Assembly (NCBI GenBank): GCA_043820655.1
Contig: JBDRDO010000013.1
Coordinates: 1-6,610, forward strand
DNA length: 6,610 nucleotides
Origin: JAZDEL01 sp043820655
Lineage (GTDB): Archaea > Iainarchaeota > Iainarchaeia > Iainarchaeales > JAZDEL01
Direction: 5' to 3'
The position numbers and the translations under genes were made by a program. The stretch's first letter is position 1; each line of letters begins with the position of its first letter. Shown piece after piece: positions 1 through 5,497 of the stretch. Under the pieces are notes generated by a model. That model was given only the letters and a program-made list of their open reading frames with translations, was not told the DNA's origin and searched no databases.

Positions 1-429
1 TATGAATTTCACGCCCTTAATTTTCACCCCATTAAGTGCACGCACAAATGGCGCGGTATTTTCAATCCTTCCCGCGCGCCTGTCAACAATATTAAGTTTG
101 CCGTCCACAGTTCCAAAGTTAGTGCGCAGTGCAACATCCCCCTTTTTGAGTTTCATCCCGATTCCCGCACATTCAAACACCCCGCGCCCTGTGTAATATT
201 TGGAAAGCGGATAGCCGAAAATGCTTAGGTGTGAGACATCGCTTGCGGGATAAATTCCGGAAACACTTAACATCTTGCCGCACGCCCCCTCCTTTGCAAG
301 CCTGTCAAGATTTGGCGTGCGTGCAGATTCAAGCGGTGTCTTCCCGTGAAACGCACGCACAGGCCTGTCCCCTAAGCCGTCCATGATAAGCAGAATCGCC
401 TTTTTCTTTTTTCCTTTCCCCTTTGCCAT
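1..429 (-). CDS. apgM: 2,3-bisphosphoglycerate-independent phosphoglycerate mutase, archaeal type (N-terminal part, cut by window edge)
   Basis: The enzyme interconverts 3- and 2-phosphoglycerate in glycolysis and gluconeogenesis; it is a cytosolic member of the alkaline phosphatase superfamily. Only the first 143 codons are in the window, and no stop occurs before the left edge. Visible family motifs are ILLIMDGLGDRP (12-23, with the metal-binding Asp17), GKTPLESARTPNLDRLAKEG (29-48), the nucleophile region PASDVSHLSIFGYP (61-74, probable nucleophile Ser63), YYTGRG (78-83), GDVALRTNF (97-105) and DRRAGRI (116-122). The start is the first ATG after an in-frame TGA that directly precedes it. 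It lies 25 bases after the JAMM gene stop, so the two are probably co-transcribed. Oddities are a lysine-rich N-terminus (MAKGKGKKKK) ahead of the first strand and Ala62 where I recall Gly before the Ser-Asp pair. The C-terminal metal ligands are outside the window. The family call is firm. Confidence 0.93.
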   Translation of the reverse strand, partial: MAKGKGKKKKAILLIMDGLGDRPVRAFHGKTPLESARTPNLDRLAKEGACGKMLSVSGIYPASDVSHLSIFGYPLSKYYTGRGVFECAGIGMKLKKGDVALRTNFGTVDGKLNIVDRRAGRIENTAPFVRALNGVKIKGVKFI

Positions 430-454
430 TCATACACCGCGCATACCTATTATG

Positions 455-844
455 TTAGATTATTTTTATATCTTCCTCTTTCCCCTGTGAATCAAAAACC
501 CTGAAATCACGCTCCCCGAAAGGATATGAAAGTATTAAGTGAACCTCGCCCTTCTTTGAGAAGCCCCTTAGGTCGGCGCCCGAGGGATTTGCATTTCGTG
601 AGGGGTGCGAATGCACACTCCCGATAATCCGTTTGTCAAACGGAACCATATGCGGCCAGTAAATCGCATGTGTCTTCCCGTAAACCGCGGGCACAACAAT
701 AAACTCATCTATTATTTTCTTTTCCCTGTCCCCGCCGAGCAAAGAGAAAAATTCGTGCGGGTAAACATTACGTGCAGCCTCAAGTAATGATTCCAGCGTG
801 TCTTTTTTTATCGAGTACATCCTATAAGTATGGCTGCAGTTCAT
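455..844 (-). CDS. JAMM/MPN-domain (JAB, Mov34) metalloprotease
   Basis: A single-domain soluble protein of 129 aa, the usual size of stand-alone archaeal JAB proteins. The complete zinc-protease signature is visible: Glu31 in YPHEFFSLLGG, then HSHPSRNANPSGAD at 78-91. This fits H-x-H-x7-S-x2-D, with His78, His80, Ser88 and Asp91 as the catalytic and metal-binding residues. In characterised archaeal homologues this family removes SAMP ubiquitin-like modifiers from lysines; that substrate is an inference here. The first ATG follows the TctA-family stop by 6 bases and has no clear ribosome binding site. A second ATG at 820 (Met9, giving MYSIKKDTLESLLEAA, 121 aa) looks more like a family N-terminus and may be the true start. 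The gene lies between a transporter-like gene and phosphoglycerate mutase, which gives no clue to its target. Confidence 0.9.
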   Translation of the reverse strand: MNCSHTYRMYSIKKDTLESLLEAARNVYPHEFFSLLGGDREKKIIDEFIVVPAVYGKTHAIYWPHMVPFDKRIIGSVHSHPSRNANPSGADLRGFSKKGEVHLILSYPFGERDFRVFDSQGKEEDIKII

Positions 845-850
845 ATTAAA

Positions 851-2047
851 TCAGATTCCGATATAGAAAGCCAGCGTCGGCACCATAAGAAACGCCATGC
901 AGTTTGTCCTTTTTACCCCGCTTGTTAATGCCGTTAAGCCGATGCCTGTTGATGTGAGGAAAAGCAGGAATCCCATTGCACCGCTTAATCCCGCGACAAG
1001 CAGTGCAAGCATCCCAAGCACAAGGATGTTTATTATTTTGTAAGGAAGTTTTGAGATATGGGTTAATGTGAATTTTCCGAGTATTTCTGTTGCAACAACC
1101 CCGAAGCCGGCGGCAAGCAGCACTGTGGCAACAATAAGCATCAAATCCCCCGCGCTTAACTCAACAAGCTCGGCAACAGCGGCTGCAGTGCCTGTCCTTG
1201 CCTTTCCCGCAAGATACAGAACAAAAAATGCAAATATCGCATTTACAGTGCTTATCCCCCCTATTACAATAAGGTACTGTGATGTGCCCATCTTCCCGAT
1301 GATTTTTCTCAAAATAAATGCCGCCTGATTCGGTCCCAATGAAGGGAGCAGTGAAACCAGCGCACCCGCAATTACCCCAAGCGCGCTCCCTGTGAGAACA
1401 GTGTGCCGGCGGTATTTTTTCGCCATGAATTCCTGTGCAGGCATTCCGGTGTTTTTATTCATTGAATAAATAAGCGTGCTCGCGCCGAAGAAACCCGTTA
1501 CAAGCGGGAAGATTGCATTGCCGAAAATTCCCGCACGCAGGCCCGCAAGTCCCAGCGAACCTGAAAGCAGAATAACATACAGCGCCCACTTGCGTTGCGT
1601 TGTTCCTTTTTCATCATGCAGCATTAATGCGAAAACAATGATTATTATTGCCGGCATTGCCGGATAAATTACATGCACTGTTTTCAAAACAAACATCGCA
1701 AACAGCGGCAGCATTGCGATTGAAATTATGCATGCAAAAAGCCCGCCTATTGCAGTGAGTTTTATTGCGTGCAATCCCAAACCCTTAAGCAGAAACCTGT
1801 GCCCCGGCAGAACAGAAATAAATGAATCCTCATCGGGCGCGCCAAGCGCAATGCTCGGCACAAACGAAACAAAGGAATGCACAACGCTCATTGAAACAAT
1901 CATCATCACAAGCGGAACCCCAAATCCCGCGGAAGCGGCAAAAGAAACCGCAATCAGCGCGATTGTGTTTGTGTGAATGCCGGGCACAAGCCCCGTGAAC
2001 GCGCCCGCAAAACACCCGAACAGGATGAATCCCAGCACCTCAATCAA
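851..2047 (-). CDS. TctA-family (DUF112, COG1784-like) multi-pass membrane protein
   Basis: A 398-aa hydrophobic protein with roughly ten membrane segments. Near the N-terminus it has the family hallmark GAFTGLVPGIHTNT (15-28), and a related sequence starts the second half, GALVSLLPSLGPNQAA (228-243). This is the pseudo-symmetric two-repeat layout of TctA permeases. A further conserved-looking stretch is PSIALGAPDEDSFISVLPGH (64-83). Bacterial TctA works with TctB and a periplasmic binding protein TctC to import tricarboxylates; neither partner is here, and archaeal members usually stand alone with no established substrate. The start is a TTG that overlaps the end of the OB-fold gene by 8 bases. 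It follows an AGGTGA ribosome binding site by 6 bases, and an in-frame TGA lies 6 bases upstream of the TTG, leaving no earlier start. Translation is therefore probably coupled to the OB-fold gene. Confidence 0.88.
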   Translation of the reverse strand: MIEVLGFILFGCFAGAFTGLVPGIHTNTIALIAVSFAASAGFGVPLVMMIVSMSVVHSFVSFVPSIALGAPDEDSFISVLPGHRFLLKGLGLHAIKLTAIGGLFACIISIAMLPLFAMFVLKTVHVIYPAMPAIIIIVFALMLHDEKGTTQRKWALYVILLSGSLGLAGLRAGIFGNAIFPLVTGFFGASTLIYSMNKNTGMPAQEFMAKKYRRHTVLTGSALGVIAGALVSLLPSLGPNQAAFILRKIIGKMGTSQYLIVIGGISTVNAIFAFFVLYLAGKARTGTAAAVAELVELSAGDLMLIVATVLLAAGFGVVATEILGKFTLTHISKLPYKIINILVLGMLALLVAGLSGAMGFLLFLTSTGIGLTALTSGVKRTNCMAFLMVPTLAFYIGI

Positions 2048-2402
2048 GCGCCCTCACCTTATTCACAACAATTTCAATTTTGCCCTCATAATCCTCAACC
2101 CTGCCCTCAATCTCAACGCGCCCGCCCTTTACTATTAGCGCAAGCTCCCTTTCATCAGGGCTAAGCACAACGGCACTAATCCCGCTGCCTTCGCCAATCT
2201 CAAATATAAGCACGCCCTTAACCATGCGCGTCCACTTTACAATTCCCGAAGTTTTCACATTATTGCCGAGCATTGAATCATCAATCTCCCATGGCGCGGC
2301 ATCAATCGGCGCAGTGAGTTCCGAAAGCGCAATAACCGCAATAAGTCCGATAATGGAAACAGCAAGGGAAACCCTCCTAACGGCAAAATCATCAATGCGC
2401 AT
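2040..2402 (-). CDS. Membrane-anchored OB-fold protein
   Basis: This 120-aa protein has one N-terminal membrane segment at about 11-27, preceded by basic residues (RR at 9-10). The rest, about 45-119, shows the alternating pattern of a tRNA_anti-type OB fold: GNNVKTSGIVKW (46-57), GVLIFEIGEGSG (63-74), then GGRVEIEGRVEDYEGKIEIVV (93-113, the typical last strands). OB folds bind nucleic acids or oligosaccharides. By the positive-inside rule the domain here would face outside the cell, which argues against a normal DNA or RNA role; this is an inference. It is the first gene after the 76-base gap, with a TATA-like element 23-31 bases upstream and no ribosome binding site, so its message is probably leaderless. 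Its last codons carry the ribosome binding site for the next gene. The specific family was not recognised. Confidence 0.75.
   Translation of the reverse strand: MRIDDFAVRRVSLAVSIIGLIAVIALSELTAPIDAAPWEIDDSMLGNNVKTSGIVKWTRMVKGVLIFEIGEGSGISAVVLSPDERELALIVKGGRVEIEGRVEDYEGKIEIVVNKVRALD
2054..2059 (-). promoter_or_regulatory. Ribosome binding site AGGTGA for the TctA-family gene
   Basis: AGGTGA matches the archaeal 16S 3'-end complement GGAGGTGAT over six bases. It lies 6 bases before the TTG at 2047, inside the last codons of the OB-fold gene. This decides the TTG start. Confidence 0.7.
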
Positions 2403-2424
2403 GAAATAATGTTATTTGGAAAGC

Positions 2425-2433
2425 AATATAATT
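2425..2433 (-). promoter_or_regulatory. Probable TATA box for the OB-fold/TctA/JAMM/apgM operon
   Basis: The sequence AATTATATT lies in the AT-rich gap upstream of the OB-fold gene, centred about 27 bases before its ATG. Archaeal transcription usually starts about 22-27 bases downstream of the TATA centre. That puts the start at or within a few bases of the ATG, so the message would be leaderless. The absence of a ribosome binding site before that ATG agrees. Confidence 0.55.
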
Positions 2434-2435
2434 AG

Positions 2436-2451
2436 TTCGTCAATTGACGAA
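2436..2451. repeat. Perfect 16-bp palindrome, candidate operator
   Basis: TTCGTCAATTGACGAA reads the same on both strands over all 16 bases. It sits directly upstream of the TATA-like element, overlapping the expected BRE position, and just after T-rich tracts that follow the preceding gene. A dimeric helix-turn-helix regulator bound here could block TFB/TBP access to the downstream promoter. It could instead form a short RNA hairpin helping termination of the pilus transcript, although the T runs precede rather than follow it. Confidence 0.55.
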
Positions 2452-2472
2452 TAATAAAAATCCCTGAAAAAC
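2452..2472 (-). terminator. Probable T-rich archaeal terminator of the pilus block
   Basis: Reading the minus strand after the stop of the 4-TM gene, two T5 runs (2471-2467 and 2460-2456) are followed by TATTAT. Archaeal termination mainly relies on such U-rich tracts without a required hairpin. The position fits the boundary between the two blocks. Confidence 0.45.
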
Positions 2473-2478
2473 GCACAT

Positions 2479-3033
2479 TTATTCAATAACCCTGTATTTC
2501 CGTGAAAGCGGGATTTTCTTAAGCCTTATTTCCGCGCCCTTTGCATACTTCTTCTCAGTATTCACAATATGTTTCCCCGCATTTGTAAATGAAAGCAGGT
2601 CAAACTGCGTTTCCGCAATTGCCAGTTCCCCGTCACTCAGAAGCACCTTTGCTGGGGAATATTTCCTGCCAAACAGCATGCGGAAAATAACCAGAAAAAC
2701 AGCAAGCCCTATAATGAGCGCGAAGAAGTGCCATGCCTCCGCAAACCCGATGAACTGCATAATCCCGCCTGCCTGCACAAACGCAAGCACGCCGAGGAAG
2801 AAAATTCCGTACTGCATTAATTCAGCGGGGAATTCCCTTTTAACCTCGGAAAAGAAAATGAAAATGTAAATCGCGCTGAGCAGTGCCTCAACAGCAAGAA
2901 CAATCATTGCATCAACAGCAAGCCTCAGGAAAAGGAAAAGCAGCATCAGCACAAGCAGTGCCTGCAGTTTGATTATTATGAACGAGCGGTAATTGAATTC
3001 CTCCAGATTCCTTGCAAGAATTTCACGGAGCAA
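2479..3033 (-). CDS. Four-TM membrane protein of unknown function, linked to the pilus genes
   Basis: I do not recognise this 184-aa protein with confidence. It has four predicted membrane segments at about 18-37, 42-62, 75-89 and 101-121, and a basic C-terminal tail (122-184) probably in the cytosol. The tail contains SPAKVLLSDGELAIAETQFD (126-145) and a lysine-rich end. The start is uncertain. The first possible codon is a TTG directly after, and in frame with, the stop of the preceding pseudopilin gene, with a partial ribosome binding site GTGAT at 3038-3042. The first ATG is at Met30, inside the first membrane segment, so a start near the TTG is preferred. As the last gene of the pilus block, with no gap before it, it may be an accessory platform or anchoring protein; that role is only inferred from context. 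Confidence 0.8.
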   Translation of the reverse strand: MLREILARNLEEFNYRSFIIIKLQALLVLMLLFLFLRLAVDAMIVLAVEALLSAIYIFIFFSEVKREFPAELMQYGIFFLGVLAFVQAGGIMQFIGFAEAWHFFALIIGLAVFLVIFRMLFGRKYSPAKVLLSDGELAIAETQFDLLSFTNAGKHIVNTEKKYAKGAEIRLKKIPLSRKYRVIE

Positions 3034-3432
3034 TTAAATCACTGCCGGTGGAGATGTTGCCGTGCAGAATTCACGGGTGTTAATGTTCACCACCACTGTT
3101 TCATAAATTGTATTTTTTGCTATTTCCCCGCACATTTTTCTGCGGGTGTGATCCTCGGGAATATCTGAAACTTCTCTTACAACTGCAACATTCTCGCCGC
3201 TGAGCGTTACATCAATCCTTATTGCGGTTCCGTCCACTTCCGAAACCACGCTCTGGATTGTGCGCGGCATTCCCCTCTCATGCAGAATCCCCAGCACCTC
3301 TGTCTTGACCTTTGCAAGAGCATATGTTTCATCATGTATGCTGAAGTAACTGCCCGCAACCATGAAACTAAGCAGGAAAACAACTGCTATAAGCAGAAGA
3401 ACCTCAAAACTTATCTGCCCTTTGCGGTTCAT
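3034..3432 (-). CDS. Class III signal-peptide pseudopilin with head domain (132 aa)
   Basis: The N-terminus MNRKG|QISFEVLLLIAVVF is a class III (type IV prepilin-like) signal. It has a short basic leader, expected cleavage after Gly5, Gln as mature residue 1, Glu at mature position 5, and a hydrophobic helix to about residue 27. A globular region of about 100 residues follows, rich in beta-type alternation (for example TAIRIDVTLSGENVAVVREV, 69-88), with two cysteines, Cys101 and Cys123, that could form a disulfide outside the cell. The ATG lies one base after the stop of the similar 164-aa gene. The two share the leader MNRKGQ and the general plan, so they are probably paired minor or tip subunits. 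The product lacks any recognisable binding or enzymatic motif. Confidence 0.85.
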   Translation of the reverse strand: MNRKGQISFEVLLLIAVVFLLSFMVAGSYFSIHDETYALAKVKTEVLGILHERGMPRTIQSVVSEVDGTAIRIDVTLSGENVAVVREVSDIPEDHTRRKMCGEIAKNTIYETVVVNINTREFCTATSPPAVI

Positions 3433-3433
3433 G

Positions 3434-3928
3434 CTATGCCGCCTTTAGTTCCGTTTTGCCGTTGGTCTTCTGCACAATGAAATCTACGCCCCTATCCTTT
3501 CCGACAAATTGCAGTGCACTTGGACAGTCAAAATTTACGAATGTACCTATATCTTTTGTGCAGACTCCTGTGGCTGAATCGCAGTGCGCATTATCCGTCT
3601 CAAATGTAAGCGTGTATTTTACCCGTACTATGTCCTGTTGGCTAACTCCCGGTTGTGACTTCGCACAACTAATCGTAGACTCCGCAGGCAGGTAAACAGA
3701 AATAGTCTCCTTCCCCTCGCCGCTGCCCGAACCCACGTAATTTATCGCGTTGGCAATCTTCTCTCCTGCAAAAACGGCTTCCCCAAGCCCCATCGTTCCC
3801 TTAACCGAAGACTTTGACATGTCTATTGCGGGGAGGATTATTGTCTGCACATAAAGCAGCATAAGTATAATCAGCAGGATGAATTCAATTGAGGCCTGCC
3901 CCTTCCTGTTCAAAAAAGCACATTCCAT
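3434..3928 (-). CDS. Class III signal-peptide pseudopilin with four-cysteine head domain (164 aa)
   Basis: The leader MECAFLNRKG is followed by QASIEFILLIILML. Expected cleavage is after Gly10, leaving Gln at +1 and Glu at +5 of the mature protein. The hydrophobic helix runs to about residue 33. The head domain (about 34-164) contains four cysteines, Cys88, Cys116, Cys123 and Cys135, enough for two disulfides, and a Gly/Ser stretch GSGSGEG at 66-72. The ATG at 3928 is supported by a perfect GGTGAT five bases upstream and overlaps the peptidase gene by 19 bases. An in-frame TTG at 3913, overlapping the peptidase stop as TTGA, would give MNRKGQASIEF, the same leader as the next gene, so either start may be used. 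A minor or adhesive pilus subunit is the likely role; nothing shows its ligand. Confidence 0.85.
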   Translation of the reverse strand: MECAFLNRKGQASIEFILLIILMLLYVQTIILPAIDMSKSSVKGTMGLGEAVFAGEKIANAINYVGSGSGEGKETISVYLPAESTISCAKSQPGVSQQDIVRVKYTLTFETDNAHCDSATGVCTKDIGTFVNFDCPSALQFVGKDRGVDFIVQKTNGKTELKAA

Positions 3929-5031
3929 AGCAAATCACCGATAATCTGAAGCGCAACATATCCAATAAGCACGGCGGGCACAAACGGCGCGCTCCTGCTT
4001 ACAATAATCCTGTCCTCCAGCTTCCCTTCCTTCACAAGCCTCCGAAGCTCCTTAATCTCATCCTCGCCGATTCCCGCGGCCTTCCTCGGGCTTGCAAGCA
4101 CCTTTCCTTCAGGCCGAAGTTCGGCAAGCAATTCCGCTAACCTATTACTCCTTATGTAGTTTATAACTTTTTGCATTGCAAATCCCGGAACGCGCATAGC
4201 CTTTCCCGCGCGCAAAACAATGGTTTCCGAAACAATGTCCCCTTCCTCAAGTTTTGTTATTTTCATTGTTTCCTTAAGCACCTTTGACCTGCTTATTGAA
4301 ACAAGCTTCAATATGGTGTAAATAACAAACAGCCCCGCCGCAACTACTGCAGCATACTGCAGTGCCCCGAAGGCATCCTGTGAAAGCGCAAAAATAAATG
4401 CAAGCGCAAGCAAAACATACCTTCCCGCACCCTTAAGCAGGGCAAGCACAAGCATCACGGGAAGCAGAAGCATTCCCGGCAGGCTGAGGTAATTAAGCAC
4501 CGCACTAACCCCTGAAACCGCAATTCCCGCGCCAAGAGCCTGAAGTGCGCGCGTTTTGAAAACCCCGAAGAGTTCCGCACGCAAATCCGCGCGCCTTGCA
4601 AGCGCATTAACACTTATCAGCACCGCATAGGGCGCCATTGACAGAACACTGAACAGGAAAAGGGAAAGCGGAAACAGGGGCAGTGAAACTGGCGCAAAAA
4701 GCCCGCCTGTAAATCCAAGGAATCCTGCAAGTGCGGCATGGTTAACTGGATTAAGTGCGGCAAGCCCTGTCATTAATTTTACGTCTCCTCCTGCCCAGAC
4801 CCCCAGTTTCCATAATCCATACGAACCCGCAAATGCAAGCGCGGTAACTCCTGCCGCAATTATGAACTGCATCGGATTGCCCGCAGTGTATGCATAAACC
4901 GCCTGCAGTGCAAGCCCGCCGCCAATAAGCGCATAGGTAAGTTTATTAGGAATAATCCGCCAGCGCAAATCGCTGTAAGTAGCATAAATAAGTGCAGATA
5001 GGGAAACAAGAAAAAGGATGAGAGGGAACAA
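3910..5031 (-). CDS. A24-family prepilin peptidase with archaeal C-terminal extension
   Basis: This membrane aspartyl protease would cleave the class III leaders of the neighbouring pilins at the cytosolic face of the membrane. The two expected catalytic aspartates are present: Asp21 in YSDLRWRIIPN (19-29) and Asp83 in WAGGDVKL (79-86). Several membrane segments follow to about residue 245. Then comes a soluble region of about 100 residues (246-345), starting KETMKITKLEEGDIVSETIV, and a last membrane segment at about 350-370. This tail resembles the archaeal A24 C-terminal domains (Arc_PepC type), and the 373-aa length exceeds the roughly 230 aa of FlaK-type enzymes. The start is a TTG, the first start codon after an in-frame TAG that is itself the previous gene's stop, with a near-perfect ribosome binding site GGAGGGGAT just upstream. 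The gene lies amid five of its likely substrates. Confidence 0.92.
   Translation of the reverse strand: MFPLILFLVSLSALIYATYSDLRWRIIPNKLTYALIGGGLALQAVYAYTAGNPMQFIIAAGVTALAFAGSYGLWKLGVWAGGDVKLMTGLAALNPVNHAALAGFLGFTGGLFAPVSLPLFPLSLFLFSVLSMAPYAVLISVNALARRADLRAELFGVFKTRALQALGAGIAVSGVSAVLNYLSLPGMLLLPVMLVLALLKGAGRYVLLALAFIFALSQDAFGALQYAAVVAAGLFVIYTILKLVSISRSKVLKETMKITKLEEGDIVSETIVLRAGKAMRVPGFAMQKVINYIRSNRLAELLAELRPEGKVLASPRKAAGIGEDEIKELRRLVKEGKLEDRIIVSRSAPFVPAVLIGYVALQIIGDLLWNVLF
3934..3939 (-). promoter_or_regulatory. Ribosome binding site GGTGAT for the 164-aa pseudopilin
   Basis: A perfect GGTGAT lies five bases before the ATG at 3928, within the 3' end of the peptidase gene. It favours the longer leader MECAFLNRKG over the in-frame TTG at 3913. 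Confidence 0.65.
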
Positions 5032-5034
5032 GGC

Positions 5035-5043
5035 ATCCCCTCC
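5035..5043 (-). promoter_or_regulatory. Ribosome binding site GGAGGGGAT for the prepilin peptidase
   Basis: GGAGGGGAT matches GGAGGTGAT at eight of nine bases and ends three bases before the TTG at 5031. An in-frame TAG immediately upstream excludes any earlier start. This fixes TTG as the peptidase start. Confidence 0.75.
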
Positions 5044-5214
5044 CTATGACATCAGCATTTCGATTGTTGCTTCCCGTTCATTCTCTATCTGTAGCTTTGC
5101 AGTTTCCGAAACAACGGACAGATTGAGCGCAATCGCAGCCGCGGCCATAACCATAATAACCGCGAATGCGACCATCATTAAATACTCAAACGATACCTGT
5201 CCTTTGGCGTCCAT
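5044..5214 (-). CDS. Class III signal-peptide minipilin (56 aa)
   Basis: A small gene easily lost to length cut-offs. It encodes MDAKG|QVSFEYLMMVAFAVI, with expected cleavage after Gly5, Gln at +1, Glu and Tyr at +5 and +6, and a hydrophobic, alanine-rich helix to about residue 36. A short charged amphipathic tail follows (TAKLQIENEREATIEMLMS, 38-56). The mature product would be 51 aa, essentially the N-terminal pilin helix with no head domain. The ATG has a GTGAT element five bases upstream (5220-5224). The gene starts 34 bases after the 61-aa pilin stop and ends 12 bases before the peptidase start. The methionine-rich helix and acidic tail differ from the other two small pilins, so it may be a structural variant or assembly subunit rather than a redundant copy. 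Confidence 0.85.
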   Translation of the reverse strand: MDAKGQVSFEYLMMVAFAVIMVMAAAAIALNLSVVSETAKLQIENEREATIEMLMS

Positions 5215-5248
5215 TGTGAATCACTGCCTGTTATGTTTGTTGTTTAAT

Positions 5249-5434
5249 TCACGGGTTCATTGTATCTTCTGCTACAGTATGCATTTTATCGAGGCCCGTA
5301 GTTATGCCTTCGTTTACCGTATCGCCGGTGTCTCCCGCAAGACTGATTATCAGCACTATCACTACCACTGCCACAAGAACGGCACCGCCGATCAGCAGCA
5401 GGTATTCCAGTGCACCCTGTCCTTTCTCATCCAT
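5249..5434 (-). CDS. Class III signal-peptide minipilin, probable major subunit (61 aa)
   Basis: The leader MDEKG is followed by QGALEYLLLIGGAVLVAVVV, a textbook archaeal class III signal. Cleavage is expected after Gly5, Gln is +1, Glu is +5 and Tyr is +6. The hydrophobic helix continues to about residue 33 and is followed by a short polar tail with Asp, Thr and Gly (34-61). The mature product would be 56 aa. It is the only pilin gene here with its own TATA box (5480-5489) and a strong ribosome binding site, AAGGAGGAT, just before the ATG, which points to high expression and a major-subunit role. It is clearly related to the 54-aa gene immediately upstream, with which it shares the translation start context and the MDE..GQ...E.LLLIGG pattern. 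Confidence 0.92.
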   Translation of the reverse strand: MDEKGQGALEYLLLIGGAVLVAVVVIVLIISLAGDTGDTVNEGITTGLDKMHTVAEDTMNP

Positions 5435-5440
5435 TTTTAC

Positions 5441-5449
5441 ATCCTCCTT
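5441..5449 (-). promoter_or_regulatory. Strong ribosome binding site before the 61-aa minipilin
   Basis: AAGGAGGAT contains the full GGAGG core, eight bases before the ATG at 5434. It is the clearest initiation site in the pilin cluster and supports strong translation of this subunit. Confidence 0.75.
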
Positions 5450-5479
5450 GTTTTTTGAATTATTACATTACTTTTCCGT

Positions 5480-5489
5480 TATATTTAAA
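5480..5489 (-). promoter_or_regulatory. Archaeal TATA box within the pilus block
   Basis: TTTAAATATA, preceded by the purine-rich AAAAAGG in the BRE position, is a near-consensus archaeal TATA box. It starts nine bases after the stop of the 54-aa pilin gene. A start point about 25 bases downstream (near 5460) would give a leader of about 25 bases that includes the GGAGG site. It would uncouple expression of the 61-aa pilin and the genes after it from the platform gene. Confidence 0.7.
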
Positions 5490-5497
5490 CCTTTTTG

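Noticed and set aside
2..196. Plus-strand open frame of 64 codons at the left edge
   Set aside because: It is opposite conserved motifs of the phosphoglycerate mutase and has no credible protein features.
1830..2015. Minus-strand cysteine-rich frame of 61 codons
   Set aside because: It is an out-of-frame reading of the start of the TctA-family gene; the apparent cysteine richness comes from its Gly and Ala codons.
3434..3928. Possible recent acquisition of the 164-aa pseudopilin gene
   Set aside because: Its codon choice looked less uniform than that of its neighbours by eye, but it shares the leader and gene spacing of the cluster. Fast evolution of a surface protein explains this equally well, and no composition measure was calculated.
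5215..5248. Gap between the 61-aa and 56-aa pilin genes as a terminator or promoter
   Set aside because: It has no T-rich run and no clear TATA element. Only a partial ribosome binding site is visible, so read-through is more likely.
5018..5458. Plus-strand open frame of 146 codons
   Set aside because: It runs opposite two well-supported minipilin genes and their ribosome binding sites. Its product has no coherent domain, and it mirrors the hydrophobic codons of the minus-strand genes.
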